Assembly: GCF_030249855.1 (NCBI RefSeq)
Contig: NZ_JANURN010000005.1
Location: 1 to 64,000 of the forward strand
DNA: 64,000 nt
Reading direction: 5' to 3'
Origin: Helicobacter_B zhangjianzhongii
GTDB taxonomy: Bacteria; Campylobacterota; Campylobacteria; Campylobacterales; Helicobacteraceae
Part shown: positions 24,724-34,298 of the stretch, piece by piece
How positions within the stretch are numbered: position 1 is the first letter of the stretch
How the letters are laid out: every line of letters begins with the position of its first letter
The notes under the pieces: generated by a model
The model's input: only the letters and a program-made list of their open reading frames with translations
What the model was told of the DNA's origin: nothing
Databases searched by the model: none
Made by a program: the position numbers and the translations under genes

Positions 24724-25998
24724 TTACGACTTTTTGCGCACAATATTTGCGCCTAGCCCTTCAAGCTTTTGCTCTAAGTTCTCATAGCCGCGATCAAGGT
24801 GGTAAATCCTATGCACATTAGTGCTGCCTTGTGCCACAAGCCCAGCAAGCACCAACGCCGATGAGGCGCGCAAATCTGTCGCCATCACATCTGCACCTAC
24901 AAGTGGATTGCGCTCATCGTTGCCAATGATTGTGGCAGTGTTGCCTTTTAGCGTGATATTTGCTCCAAGTCGTTGTAGCTCACTTGCGTGCATAAAGCGA
25001 TTTTCAAAGAGCCGCTCTTGTATCACGCTTGTGCCTTGACACTGTGTAGCTAGGCTCATAAATTGCGCCTGCATATCGGTAGGGAAGCCGGGGTGTTCTG
25101 TGGTAATAAGCTCAAAGCCTTGTCGCTTTGTGGCTGGAAAAATACTGATAGAATCCTTTGTGGATTCTAGGGTGAAGCCGATTTGGCGGAGTTTTTCAAG
25201 CACGGCTTCAAGGTGGGTTGGATTAGCGTTTGTAAGATTTATAGGGCTATTTGTGATGGCTGCTGCGCATAGATAAGTGCCTGCTTCAATTCTATCTGGT
25301 ATCACAGAAAAAGGCTTGAAGCTAAGTGGCTCCCTATCTGTGCCGCGGATATCTAGCACAGAAGTCCCCACGCCCTGTATCTCCACGCCTGCTTGCATAA
25401 GCACTTCGCAGAGCTGGACTACTTCTGGCTCTCTAGCGGCGTTAATGATTTGCGTGCGCCCTTTGGCTAGGGCTGCTGCCATAATGACATTTTCACAGCC
25501 TGTTACGGTGATTTTGTCAAAGACAATTTGTGTGCCTTGTAGCCCATTTGGTGCGCTAGCTACGATATAGCCACCTTGGATTGTGATTTGTGCGCCCATT
25601 TTTTCCATAGCAGCTATGTGGAGATCTACGGGGCGTGCGCCAATAGCACAGCCACCCGGCAGGCTTACCTCACAATGCCCCACGCGTGCAAGTAGTGGTC
25701 CAAGCACCAAAATAGAAGCGCGCATTTTGCGCACAATATCATAAATCGCTTTGGTATGGATAATGTGGCTTGCATCAATTTGCGCACTATGTGGGCTATC
25801 CCAGCTCACTATCGCACCCAAATGCTCCAAAAGTTTAGCGAGTGTTTTGACATCAGCGACATTGGGGAGGTTGTCGATTTTCATAGGTGTATTTGATAGC
25901 AGTGCGGCAGAGAGTAGTGGGAGGGCGGCGTTTTTTGCCCCAGAGATTCGCACTTGTCCGTGTAGCTTTGAGCCTCCTGTGATGCGTAGATAGTCCAT
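24724..25998 (-). CDS. murA: UDP-N-acetylglucosamine 1-carboxyvinyltransferase
   Basis: Transfers enolpyruvate from PEP to UDP-GlcNAc, the first committed peptidoglycan step and the fosfomycin target. The 424-residue enolpyruvyl transferase has the active-site loop SLPGGCAIGARPVDLHI with the catalytic Cys117 (fosfomycin-alkylated in other species). KNAALPLL at the N-terminus and the LRASSALVLAGL segment near the C-terminus are typical. The start has AAGGA five bases upstream. Neighbour spacing suggests a separate unit. Confidence 0.96.
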   Translation of the reverse strand: MDYLRITGGSKLHGQVRISGAKNAALPLLSAALLSNTPMKIDNLPNVADVKTLAKLLEHLGAIVSWDSPHSAQIDASHIIHTKAIYDIVRKMRASILVLGPLLARVGHCEVSLPGGCAIGARPVDLHIAAMEKMGAQITIQGGYIVASAPNGLQGTQIVFDKITVTGCENVIMAAALAKGRTQIINAAREPEVVQLCEVLMQAGVEIQGVGTSVLDIRGTDREPLSFKPFSVIPDRIEAGTYLCAAAITNSPINLTNANPTHLEAVLEKLRQIGFTLESTKDSISIFPATKRQGFELITTEHPGFPTDMQAQFMSLATQCQGTSVIQERLFENRFMHASELQRLGANITLKGNTATIIGNDERNPLVGADVMATDLRASSALVLAGLVAQGSTNVHRIYHLDRGYENLEQKLEGLGANIVRKKS

Positions 25999-26056
25999 AG
26001 TAGTCCTTTGTATTGGTGTGGGGTAAGCTAGTATATCCTAGCAAAGCCTTAGCAGA

Positions 26057-26884
26057 TCAAAACACAATGGTCTTATTACCATTGATAAAGACACGATCGT
26101 GCAAGATCAGATCAAGCGCGTGAGCAAAGACACTTTTTTCGACATTGCGTCCGGCTTTTTGCATATCTTGCCAGCTAAAGGTGTGATCGATTTTAATAAT
26201 ATCTTGTGCAATAATAGGTCCTTCATCAAGATCTTGGGTAACAAAATGCGCGGTAGCACCGATGATTTTCACCCCTCTTTCATACGCCTGCTTGTAGGGA
26301 TTAGCTCCAATAAATGCGGGGAGGAAGCTATGGTGGATATTGATCATCTTGCCTGCATAGCGTGCTACAAACATAGGAGAGAGAATCCGCATATATTTAG
26401 CAAGGGCAATTACATCTGGGCAATAGCGATCAATAATATCTGTAAGGGCTTGTTCGTGTGCTTGCCTATCATCGCTGGATTCTACGCAGTAAAATGGTAT
26501 ATCAAAACGGCGCACAAGCCCCTCTAGGTCGTTATGATTAGCGATGACTGCTTGGATATGGGCGTGTAGCTCGCCACTATCATAGCGCAGTAGCAAATCA
26601 CCCAGGCAGTGGTTTTCTTTGGTAGCGAGAATGATTAGGGACTTTTTTGCCATAGGTTTTAGTGTGATATGAGCATCTTTGTCGAGAGCGTTTTGTAGAG
26701 TTGCTAGAATCCACTTTTCATCTAGTGCGCCAGCAATTTGCGTGCGCATAAAAAATATCATCGCATCTCTATCGACAAATTCATCATTTTTCTCGATATT
26801 TAGCCCTGCTTCGTGCAAAATCTTAGAAACTTGATAGATAAGTCCGCTTCTATCTTTAGTGCTAATAAGCAATATATGCTTCAT
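26057..26884 (-). CDS. purU: Formyltetrahydrofolate deformylase
   Basis: Hydrolyses 10-formyl-THF to formate and THF, balancing one-carbon units and supplying formate for purine synthesis. The 275-residue protein has an N-terminal ACT domain (ILLISTKDRSGLIYQVSKIL) and a formyltransferase-like catalytic domain with the Asn-His-Asp triad in INIHHSFLPAFIGANPY and TAHFVTQDLDEGPII. The start ATG 26884 overlaps the sppA stop as ATGA and has AGGA upstream; the longer frame would run into sppA. Coupled translation with sppA is therefore likely. I recall the same pair in H. pylori. Confidence 0.93.
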   Translation of the reverse strand: MKHILLISTKDRSGLIYQVSKILHEAGLNIEKNDEFVDRDAMIFFMRTQIAGALDEKWILATLQNALDKDAHITLKPMAKKSLIILATKENHCLGDLLLRYDSGELHAHIQAVIANHNDLEGLVRRFDIPFYCVESSDDRQAHEQALTDIIDRYCPDVIALAKYMRILSPMFVARYAGKMINIHHSFLPAFIGANPYKQAYERGVKIIGATAHFVTQDLDEGPIIAQDIIKIDHTFSWQDMQKAGRNVEKSVFAHALDLILHDRVFINGNKTIVF

Positions 26885-27741
26885 TGCAATCCTACCCCAA
26901 GCATAGAGCCAAGCATTCTGCTTAAAGTGGATTCTACAAGAGAGTCTAAATAGCCTTGCCACGAGCTTTTTTCAAGCCATAGTGCTTCTTCTACTTGGGC
27001 GAGTTCTTTTAGTTTGTCTATGGCTTGATTACGGGAGATGACATCATCAATCAGCCCCAACTCCTTAGCTTTAGCGGCATTAAACACCCTACCTTCAGCA
27101 AACTTGCTAGAATCCTTTAGCTCTAGATTCCGTGCTTTTGCGACATCGGTGATGAAAGTTTGGTATTCTTCTTGGATAAGGTTTTGTATATAGGCGCGTT
27201 CTTTTTGTGTCCAGTCGCGGTAATACGCGTCTATTTCTTTATACTCGCCAGCTGCGATTATCTGTGGCTCATAGCCGATTTTTTTAAAGAGTTCTTGCAG
27301 ATTTGCGCCGTTAAATAGCACGCCAATGCTCCCGATTAGCGCACCGCGATTGGCATAGATTTTGCTCGCATATACACCAGCATAATACGATCCACTTGCC
27401 ATAATCCCTTCTGTATGCACGACCACAGGCATTGTGCTAGCGAGCTCTTTGATGAGATCAGCCATTTCCACGCTTGCCCCCACCGCTCCACCCGGAGAGT
27501 CAATCACAAGTAGCACGCCTTGCAAGCTAGGATAATTGCGTAAATCCTCGATTTGTGTGCGTAGCATAGCAGAATCCACTATCGCGCCTTTAAGGTGGAT
27601 TCTAGCGAGATTTGGGTGCTGCTTAGGCTCTCTTGTGCTAAAAATTAGCACTGCTACAATGAGCAAAAAAACAAAGGCTTTGAAGTATTTAGTAATACAT
27701 TCAAGTATCGCGATAAATGGCGCAAAAAACTTTTTAATCAT
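26881..27741 (-). CDS. sppA: Signal peptide peptidase SppA (protease IV)
   Basis: The 286-residue short-form SppA digests cleaved signal peptides in the inner membrane. It has one N-terminal transmembrane helix (about 20-36) and a ClpP-like serine protease domain. Motifs are VIDSPGGAVGASVEMADLI (oxyanion region), the catalytic Ser116 in GIMASGSYYAG, and the general-base Lys168 in AGEYKEI. Length is that of the half-size bacterial form rather than the tandem E. coli form. The start follows AAGGA. Confidence 0.93.
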   Translation of the reverse strand: MIKKFFAPFIAILECITKYFKAFVFLLIVAVLIFSTREPKQHPNLARIHLKGAIVDSAMLRTQIEDLRNYPSLQGVLLVIDSPGGAVGASVEMADLIKELASTMPVVVHTEGIMASGSYYAGVYASKIYANRGALIGSIGVLFNGANLQELFKKIGYEPQIIAAGEYKEIDAYYRDWTQKERAYIQNLIQEEYQTFITDVAKARNLELKDSSKFAEGRVFNAAKAKELGLIDDVISRNQAIDKLKELAQVEEALWLEKSSWQGYLDSLVESTLSRMLGSMLGVGLQ

Positions 27742-27801
27742 TTGGGTTCCTTAAGAGACCTACACAGATCAAGATGTGGATCATTTCTTGTGTGTTAGGG
27801 A

Positions 27802-29265
27802 CTATTTATTTGCTAGAATTTGGGCTTGCTTTTGTGATATGACAACAAAACGCGTGGTTTTATTGTGTTTTGAAGTCTTGGCATCTTCGACAAGCTGCTT
27901 TGGATTCCCGCGGATAAAAGGATCGATATAGCCTAGCTCAAATGATTGGGAGTTGATATGTGAGAGAAACTCTCCATCAGTTTTGGCGATAACGACACTA
28001 TATTCTTTAGAAGCAGACATTATTTGAAGCTTTAGATACATCTCAAGCTTTTGGTTTGTGGTGTAGATTAAAAAAAGCTTTTCGTGCTGTTTTTTGTATT
28101 TGTGGAAGTAGTTGTAGCCTGTTTTTTCATTATCAGCAAGCTTGTTTTTGTCAAGTCGCTTGAGATACTGCCCATAGAAAGTCATTGTGCAATAGGGGTT
28201 GTTAATATCGTGCTTGAAGAAGTTGTTGTGTATGGCAGTAGATGACATACCGATTTTCCACATTTTATTATCAAGGGTGGTGGCGACAAGATTTAGCGCA
28301 TCGCGTGTTTGATCGACTAAATCATTGTGCATTTTGTGGAAAGTCTCGCTAAACTCATTTAAGTAGCTTTCTCTAAAATTTTTTGTGATAGTTTCTAGCC
28401 GCTCTTGGCAGCCTGTTAGGATTTTTACTTCTTCTTCTGCTTTTGCCATAATGGTCTTTTGCGTCTCAAGCTTTGCTGGGAGCGAAGAATCTTTTTTATT
28501 GAGCTCCATTTGGTTTCTAAGTTTGCGGACTTCATTCATACAGAATTTTACTTTATTGCGTAGTTGGATGGTTTTTTCTTTGATACCCAAGATCGCCTTG
28601 ATCGCGCCGCGATAGTGAAGCTGCTTTTCTAAAAACATATCTTGGTAGATGGAAGCTGGCTTTAGGTTGGCACTTTGGACTAAGGCTTTGTAGGAGTATT
28701 CTAGGTTATTGACCTTTTGTAGATCGCTAGCAAAGACATCGGGGGTAATGTTTTTATCACAATACACAAGATAATCCATAGCTTTTGAGAGAAATCGGCG
28801 GACAATGAGATAATTGAGCTGATTTTCTGGGGCGACTTCTTCGATGTCTGCAAGCGAGAATTTGATAGAGTTAGATTCTGGGGTGAAGTATTCTTTTAAG
28901 CAGTCTTCCACAGATACAGATGCTTCAATAGCTTTCATCTCCAGGTAGTTTGTCTGCTTGAAGATATTTTCTGCGATTTGGTTGCGTAAATCAGCTTCCT
29001 TTGTGCGCAGCTCTTCATCGGTATCTGTCTTCCAAAAGTCTATTTCTTTGATAAGTGAATCTGCACCAAACTCTTGATAGGCAGAGCTGTGTGCATCGAC
29101 AATATGTCCGCTTTCATCAAGGCGAAACTCCACATACATTCCTGCTGCTGGTAGAAGTTTGCGATCGTGCCAATGTTCCTTGCGTAGTTCAAAGATTTTC
29201 TTTGAATAGTTGGTAACAACGCCAGATCCTGTCGCCATAGAATAGCGGCTTATTCTTCCGTGCAT
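27802..29265 (-). CDS. Conserved hypothetical protein with OB-like N-terminus and coiled coil
   Basis: The 487-residue soluble protein has an N-terminus (1-60) with a cold-shock/S1-like pattern: GRISRYSMATGSGVV, later AAGMYVEFRLDESGHIVDA. I infer a small OB fold that may bind RNA or ssDNA. Residues about 220-330 are strongly helical and heptad-like (KEKTIQLRNKVKFCMNEV). The C-terminal ~75 residues (YSVVIAKTDGEFL, TRFVVISQKQA) could be a degenerate receiver-like alpha/beta domain but lack the Asp cluster. The gene starts head-to-head with ftsK, the two reading frames overlapping by 6 nt if ftsK begins at 29260. The ribosome-binding site is weak. Function unknown. Confidence 0.7.
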   Translation of the reverse strand: MHGRISRYSMATGSGVVTNYSKKIFELRKEHWHDRKLLPAAGMYVEFRLDESGHIVDAHSSAYQEFGADSLIKEIDFWKTDTDEELRTKEADLRNQIAENIFKQTNYLEMKAIEASVSVEDCLKEYFTPESNSIKFSLADIEEVAPENQLNYLIVRRFLSKAMDYLVYCDKNITPDVFASDLQKVNNLEYSYKALVQSANLKPASIYQDMFLEKQLHYRGAIKAILGIKEKTIQLRNKVKFCMNEVRKLRNQMELNKKDSSLPAKLETQKTIMAKAEEEVKILTGCQERLETITKNFRESYLNEFSETFHKMHNDLVDQTRDALNLVATTLDNKMWKIGMSSTAIHNNFFKHDINNPYCTMTFYGQYLKRLDKNKLADNEKTGYNYFHKYKKQHEKLFLIYTTNQKLEMYLKLQIMSASKEYSVVIAKTDGEFLSHINSQSFELGYIDPFIRGNPKQLVEDAKTSKHNKTTRFVVISQKQAQILANK

Positions 29266-32241
29266 TTATGCCCCCTGTGTGAAATGAAAGTAGATTTTTC
29301 TATGTATGCTATAATATATTTAAAAAATTTTTGCTTAAAAGGGTTTAGCATTAAAAAAATCTACATTTTGTGTGCTTGGTGCGCGTTGTTTATTATCCTA
29401 ACCTTGGCGACTATTTTTGGACAGAGCGGTGAAATGGGCGAGATGGGCAGGGCATTTGCGATGCTTAATCTATCTTGGTTTGGGTATTTGGGCTATGTGT
29501 ATTTGCTCTTTTTACTCTATCCAGCGTATGCGCTTTATAAAGATTCTACACTTAGCCCAAAGCGAGTGAAAATTATCATCGCTGTTTTGCTACTAAGCTT
29601 AGGTGTGCTTTTGGTGCAGTCGCTTTGGTTGGATAAGGGCTTGCTTGGTGCGCTTCTTATCGCCAAGATTATGCCAAATTTTGGCGCATTTGGCGTGTGG
29701 ATTCTAGTGATAGTGTGTGTGTATGCCGGGGTGCTTTTGCTATGTCCTACCGCTGTGATTACTGCACAAAAATCTCTGCAAAATGCCGCGCTTACGCTCA
29801 CGCGCTATCTTGTGCGCAATGTAAAAGAAGCGTTTTTGTATCTTGCTCCTAGGTGTGTAGCGTATGCGCGATATTTATACAAAGCTGCTACTGCGTGGCT
29901 TGAAAGAGTGTTTGCCTCTCCATCGATCAAGGAGTTTGACTATCAAGGGCGTGCTAAAAATCCTATCCAACTAGAATCCAGCAAGATCAATGCCGAGCAA
30001 ATGACAATGCACAGGGCGCATTCTACTCAAGAGTCTTTTGATCAAATGCCTAGCCTAGAATCTAGTCTCGCGGATATGCCTAATGTCACTCAGCTACAAA
30101 ATCTCTCGTCGTCCTTTTCATCGCCCTTGCAAGAAGCTCCAAGGGAAGCTCCAAAGTTTGATGAGAAAAAGGTCGTAGTGCTTTACCGCGATGAGGAACG
30201 CGAGAGATATATAAAAGAGCAGGAAGAAGAGCGGCATAGGGCGATGGTCCGGCTTATTGATCCAAGCCAGATGAATAAAGATGCCGAGATGCTACATATC
30301 GATGTGGATCAGGCTATCTCTCGTGCCAAAGCCTATGAGAAAGAAGCACTGCTAAAAGATGAAGCAACCTATCGCACAAAAATCATTGACCCCACACAAG
30401 AGAAGCTAGAATCTAGCACACCACAAGAGATGATAGAGGTGGATTCTCCAGCCATTGATCGTCTCTCTCTAGATTCTTCTCAAATGCTAGAATCCCATTC
30501 TCCAAATATTGGCACAAGTAGTGCGCACGATGCGCACGATGATGGTGATACGCACAAAGACTCCAAGCAAGTATCACACCCACAAAGCCAAGATCATCTA
30601 GCAGATATGCAGTCTCTAGCACAGTCAAGCATACAATCTCCTTATGCAGGGGAATTTACTCAAGCACAATATCCCAGCCCCCAAGATACACTAGAGCAAA
30701 TCAAAGATTCTAGTCCTAAGATTTTTGCGCACAAAACACAGAGTACAGAGCTTTCTAGGCGAGTGCAGCCCACAATAGTAAAAGACTTAGAATCTAGCAA
30801 GCAGCATTTAGAGAGCCTAGAGAGAGGTGAGCTTGCGCGACCTAAGGATTATGTCCTGCCACCCACGACACTTCTGCAGCCCGCACAAAGTGGAAAAATA
30901 AGCTTTGAAGAAGGTGAGATTGATCAAAAGATCCAAAATCTCCTAACCAAGCTCAAAGTGTTTAAAATTGATGGCGATGTGGCTAGAATCTACTCGGGTC
31001 CGGTTGTTACGACCTTTGAATTTCGCCCAGCTCCTAATGTCAAAGTCAGTAGAATCCAAAGCTTAAGTGATGATCTTGCTATGGCACTAAGTGCGCGATC
31101 AATCCGTATCCAAGCTCCCATACCGGGTAAAGATGTTGTAGGGATTGAGGTGCCAAACTCGCAAAAAGAGATGATTTATCTGCGCGAGATTTTAGAGAGT
31201 GAAGTCTTTCAGGGTTCTTCTTCGCCACTTGCGCTTGGGCTTGGGAAAGATATTGTAGGGAATCCATTTGTTACAGATTTGCAAAAGCTTCCGCATTTGC
31301 TTATCGCTGGGACCACAGGTAGCGGGAAGAGTGTCGGGCTTAATGCGATGATTTTATCCCTGCTTTATCGTAATTCTCCCGATAATTTGCGCTTAATAAT
31401 GGTCGATCCTAAAAAGGTAGAATTTAGTCTTTATGAAGAAATCCCACATTTGCTGACACCCATCATCACTGATGCTAAAAAGGCGATAATCGCTCTCAAT
31501 AATGTCGCCAGAGAAATGGAGCGCAGGTATGAGATGATGAAAGCCCTAAAGACAAAAACCATCGATGGCTATAATGCCAAAGCTGCTAGTGAGGGAAGTG
31601 AGATTTTGCCTTTTATTGTTATCATCATTGATGAGCTTGCCGATCTTATGATGACAGGGGGCAAGGAGGCGGAAGGCTCAATCATTCGCATAGCGCAGAT
31701 GGGTAGGGCGGCAGGATTGCACTTAATCGTAGCCACCCAGCGACCAAGTGTCGATGTCGTAACAGGATTGATCAAGACAAATCTCCCAGCAAAAATCGCC
31801 TACAAAGTCGGCTCAAGAATGGATTCTCGCGTGATTTTGGATTCTGAAGGGGCGCAGAATCTACTAGGGCAGGGTGATATGCTGTTTTCTCTTGGTGGGG
31901 GCGGGAGTGTGTTGCGCTTGCACGCGCCTTGGGCGAGTGAAGATGAGATAGAATCCATTGTGGGCTTTATCCGTGATCAAAGAGAGGTGCAGTATGATTC
32001 TAGCTTCTTGGCTGATTCTGTCGGGGTGGCTACAAGGAGCGATGAGACACAAGGCGATAGCAGTGATCTGCTCGCTGAAGCTAAAAAGCTTATGATGCTT
32101 GATGGCAAGACTTCTATCAGCAATCTTCAGCGCAGGCTGGGTATAGGCTACAATAAAGCTGCAGTGCTTGTGGAAGAGCTAGAGAAGCAAGGCTTTTTGT
32201 CCGCGCCCAATGCCAAAGGTGTGCGCGAGATCATCGGCTAA
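29260..32241 (+). CDS. ftsK: DNA translocase FtsK
   Basis: The 993-residue septal ATPase pumps DNA toward dif and activates chromosome dimer resolution. It has N-terminal membrane helices (roughly 20-170), a long low-complexity linker (about 220-530) and the motor (about 540-920) with Walker A GTTGSGKS (684-691), DPKKVEFSLYEEIPHLLTPI and IIIDELADLMM. The C-terminal gamma winged helix (about 930-993, SISNLQRRLGIGYNKAAVLVEE) recognises KOPS-type sequences. The linker is full of Leu-Glu-Ser and Leu-Asp-Ser runs encoded by TAGAATC-type motifs. Start uncertain: ATG 29260, 29284 or 29302, none with a good Shine-Dalgarno; 29260 overlaps the divergent neighbour. Confidence 0.93.
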   Translation: MHLCPLCEMKVDFSMYAIIYLKNFCLKGFSIKKIYILCAWCALFIILTLATIFGQSGEMGEMGRAFAMLNLSWFGYLGYVYLLFLLYPAYALYKDSTLSPKRVKIIIAVLLLSLGVLLVQSLWLDKGLLGALLIAKIMPNFGAFGVWILVIVCVYAGVLLLCPTAVITAQKSLQNAALTLTRYLVRNVKEAFLYLAPRCVAYARYLYKAATAWLERVFASPSIKEFDYQGRAKNPIQLESSKINAEQMTMHRAHSTQESFDQMPSLESSLADMPNVTQLQNLSSSFSSPLQEAPREAPKFDEKKVVVLYRDEERERYIKEQEEERHRAMVRLIDPSQMNKDAEMLHIDVDQAISRAKAYEKEALLKDEATYRTKIIDPTQEKLESSTPQEMIEVDSPAIDRLSLDSSQMLESHSPNIGTSSAHDAHDDGDTHKDSKQVSHPQSQDHLADMQSLAQSSIQSPYAGEFTQAQYPSPQDTLEQIKDSSPKIFAHKTQSTELSRRVQPTIVKDLESSKQHLESLERGELARPKDYVLPPTTLLQPAQSGKISFEEGEIDQKIQNLLTKLKVFKIDGDVARIYSGPVVTTFEFRPAPNVKVSRIQSLSDDLAMALSARSIRIQAPIPGKDVVGIEVPNSQKEMIYLREILESEVFQGSSSPLALGLGKDIVGNPFVTDLQKLPHLLIAGTTGSGKSVGLNAMILSLLYRNSPDNLRLIMVDPKKVEFSLYEEIPHLLTPIITDAKKAIIALNNVAREMERRYEMMKALKTKTIDGYNAKAASEGSEILPFIVIIIDELADLMMTGGKEAEGSIIRIAQMGRAAGLHLIVATQRPSVDVVTGLIKTNLPAKIAYKVGSRMDSRVILDSEGAQNLLGQGDMLFSLGGGGSVLRLHAPWASEDEIESIVGFIRDQREVQYDSSFLADSVGVATRSDETQGDSSDLLAEAKKLMMLDGKTSISNLQRRLGIGYNKAAVLVEELEKQGFLSAPNAKGVREIIG

Positions 32242-32265
32242 TCTAGAGTTTAGCAAAGGAGAGGT

Positions 32266-33312
32266 ATGAAAAGGTTGTTTATATGGGGTTTAGGGCTTGG
32301 AGGAGTGCTGATTGCTGTGCTGCTTGTCGCGTTGATCGTGATAAGCTATAGGCTTAAGGATAATATGCAAAACTCCATCAACGCGCAGCTGCAGGTTTTA
32401 CAAGAATATATTCCTTCTATCTCTTATGAGCCTTTTACTTGTAGTGGGGTTAAGAGTATCGCTTGTGAGTCATCTAGTATTGGGCTTGATGGTGTGGTGC
32501 TAGAGAATGTGCGCTTGGAGCTTGGGCAATTCACACAAACACAGGGAAGTGTGCGTATAACAAGCCAGAAAATATCGTTTGCTGGTGATGAGATTTTAAC
32601 GCTACTTTTTGGCGTGCTGGCTCAAGATGTGGATTTCTCTACTGAGCTGCTTCCGCAATCTCTTGATTGTAAAATCAGTGGAGTGCTAGACAAGAGTGAG
32701 CAGGCACCAGATTTTGATACGATGGATACTAGTATTGCTTGTATCACAAAAGGCAAGAATCTATCATATAAGCTTGTGTGGGATATGCAGGCTGGGCTTG
32801 GTGATGTGCTGGCTCAAGCCCCCACGCATTTTAGCGATGCTCTGTCATCAATGCTAAAAGCCTATCAAGATGATAGTCAAAAGATATTATCACATACTCC
32901 AGTGTTGTTTAAGAGTGCTACATTGTCTTTAGAGCCTAAGGAATTGGCTCAAGCTATTATTACAAAACTTGCTAATGGTCAAAAACTAGATGCGCAAGCC
33001 TACCAGCAATATCGAATAAACCTAGCCCGATCTCTGCAGTCTATGAAAGCGTTTGTGATGTATATAGCACTATTAGGCGATCATAGAGGGAAAGCTCAGT
33101 ATCTTGAAGTATTGGTTGATGGTGTATTGCGTATGATTTTAGGTGAGAATAATGGCGTAGTCTATGGGCTGGGATATAAAAATAAGAGTGCTAATAATGC
33201 CTTTCCACTTGGGGAGTGGTTACAAGATCCTGCGGTATCTTTGCGAAAATCTGGAGTTACATTTAGCTTTGAAGAAATTCCACTAGATTCTATAGAGTCT
33301 AAAAAGGACTGA
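32266..33312 (+). CDS. Single-pass membrane protein, unknown function
   Basis: The 348-residue protein has an N-terminal transmembrane helix (about 5-27, GLGLGGVLIAVLLVALIVI) and a large presumably periplasmic domain rich in beta-type residues. Three Cys (CSGVKSIAC and a later CKISG) could form a disulfide. It has a good AAAGGAGAGG ribosome-binding site 24 nt after ftsK and is followed by dgkA with a 1-nt gap, so it lies in an ftsK-orf-dgkA operon. It ends IPLDSIESKKD, again encoded by the GATTCTA-type motif. No known domain recognised. Confidence 0.75.
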   Translation: MKRLFIWGLGLGGVLIAVLLVALIVISYRLKDNMQNSINAQLQVLQEYIPSISYEPFTCSGVKSIACESSSIGLDGVVLENVRLELGQFTQTQGSVRITSQKISFAGDEILTLLFGVLAQDVDFSTELLPQSLDCKISGVLDKSEQAPDFDTMDTSIACITKGKNLSYKLVWDMQAGLGDVLAQAPTHFSDALSSMLKAYQDDSQKILSHTPVLFKSATLSLEPKELAQAIITKLANGQKLDAQAYQQYRINLARSLQSMKAFVMYIALLGDHRGKAQYLEVLVDGVLRMILGENNGVVYGLGYKNKSANNAFPLGEWLQDPAVSLRKSGVTFSFEEIPLDSIESKKD

Positions 33313-33313
33313 T

Positions 33314-33694
33314 ATGGGTAAGCGCAATGCACAAAAGGGCGGGGGTGGATTGGCACGCGTGCGCAATGCATTTTTGTATTCTAGAGATGGACTTTTGGCT
33401 GCGTGGAGAGAAGAGCAGGGGTTTCGTCAGGTGGTTGTAGTAGCAAGCATTGGGCTGTGTTTGGGGCTATGGCTTGGTGATGGATTTGCGCAAAAAGTGC
33501 TTTTGGTCTTGCCTGGAATGCTTTGTGTGATTGTAGAGCTCTTTAACTCAGCGATAGAAAACGCCATTGATCACACGAGTATTGAGCCACATCCTTTTGC
33601 CAAAAAGGCGAAAGATATGAGTAGTGCAGCGCAACTTTTGAGTTTGGTATTTTTTGCGTTTGTTTGGGGAGTATTTTTGTTGGAATATTTTTAA
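33314..33694 (+). CDS. dgkA: Diacylglycerol kinase
   Basis: The 126-residue trimeric integral-membrane kinase recycles diacylglycerol to phosphatidate. Signature ELFNSAIENAIDHTS followed by KKAKDMSSAAQLLSL matches the catalytic ENAID/KAKDxxSAA region. Three hydrophobic helices (about 40-58, 63-80 and 105-124). Length is typical (about 120). It starts one base after the preceding stop. A motif-built hairpin terminator lies immediately downstream. Confidence 0.93.
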   Translation: MGKRNAQKGGGGLARVRNAFLYSRDGLLAAWREEQGFRQVVVVASIGLCLGLWLGDGFAQKVLLVLPGMLCVIVELFNSAIENAIDHTSIEPHPFAKKAKDMSSAAQLLSLVFFAFVWGVFLLEYF

Positions 33695-33725
33695 GAAGTT
33701 TGTAATGGATAATTCAAATCGCTAG

Positions 33726-33754
33726 GATTCTAGATTCTATGGGAATCTAGAATC
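33726..33754. terminator. Bidirectional hairpin between dgkA and cheW
   Basis: A perfect 12-bp stem, GATTCTAGATTC (33726-33737) against GAATCTAGAATC (33743-33754), with a 5-nt loop. It sits between convergent genes and is followed by TTT on the plus strand. The arms are the dispersed TAGAATC motif in opposite orientations. Confidence 0.65.
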
Positions 33755-33778
33755 TTTCAATGTATATGTATTTGGAGT

Positions 33779-34297
33779 CTAGAAATCTCTCTTGAGTAGC
33801 ACATCAATTTTCAGGATGGTGATTAGGTGATCTTCACGCTTTCCTACGCCATCGATCATTCCAGCTTGATTGCTCGCAAGCGTCTCTGGCACAGGGTCTA
33901 TACTAGAGCTAGGAAGAGTGATGGCTGCTGTTAGTTTGTCGATGACAAATCCGGCTATTTCATCATTCTGATGCACTATAAGATAGCGAGTATCTTTATC
34001 TTGCTTGATAGCTGGGAGACCAAACTTCAAGCGTAGATTGATGAGTGGATACACATTTCCACGCATATTAAATACACCTAGAACATAAGGTGGCGTTCCG
34101 GGCACCCTTGTAAATTCTGTGGGTTTTACAATTTCTTTGACATTAAGAATAGGAACAGCAAATTCCTCATTACCCACAACGAACCCAATAACTTGCAAAA
34201 TATCCTCTGGATCATCTTGTGCCTCACCAATACCACGACCCAATCCACTTGCATCCATCTTTTGCTGTTCAAAAATATCTCTAATTTTATCAGCCAT
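33779..34297 (-). CDS. cheW: Chemotaxis coupling protein CheW
   Basis: The 172-residue adaptor links chemoreceptors to CheA. The CheW domain (about 28-170) has the usual QVIGFVVGNEEFAVPILNVKEI opening, then PPYVLGVFNMRGNVYPLINLR and a C-terminal KIDVLL. The ribosome-binding site is GGAGA. It follows cheA by one base, giving cheV-cheA-cheW in the order I recall from H. pylori (CheV3). Confidence 0.96.
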   Translation of the reverse strand: MADKIRDIFEQQKMDASGLGRGIGEAQDDPEDILQVIGFVVGNEEFAVPILNVKEIVKPTEFTRVPGTPPYVLGVFNMRGNVYPLINLRLKFGLPAIKQDKDTRYLIVHQNDEIAGFVIDKLTAAITLPSSSIDPVPETLASNQAGMIDGVGKREDHLITILKIDVLLKRDF

Positions 34298-34298
34298 T

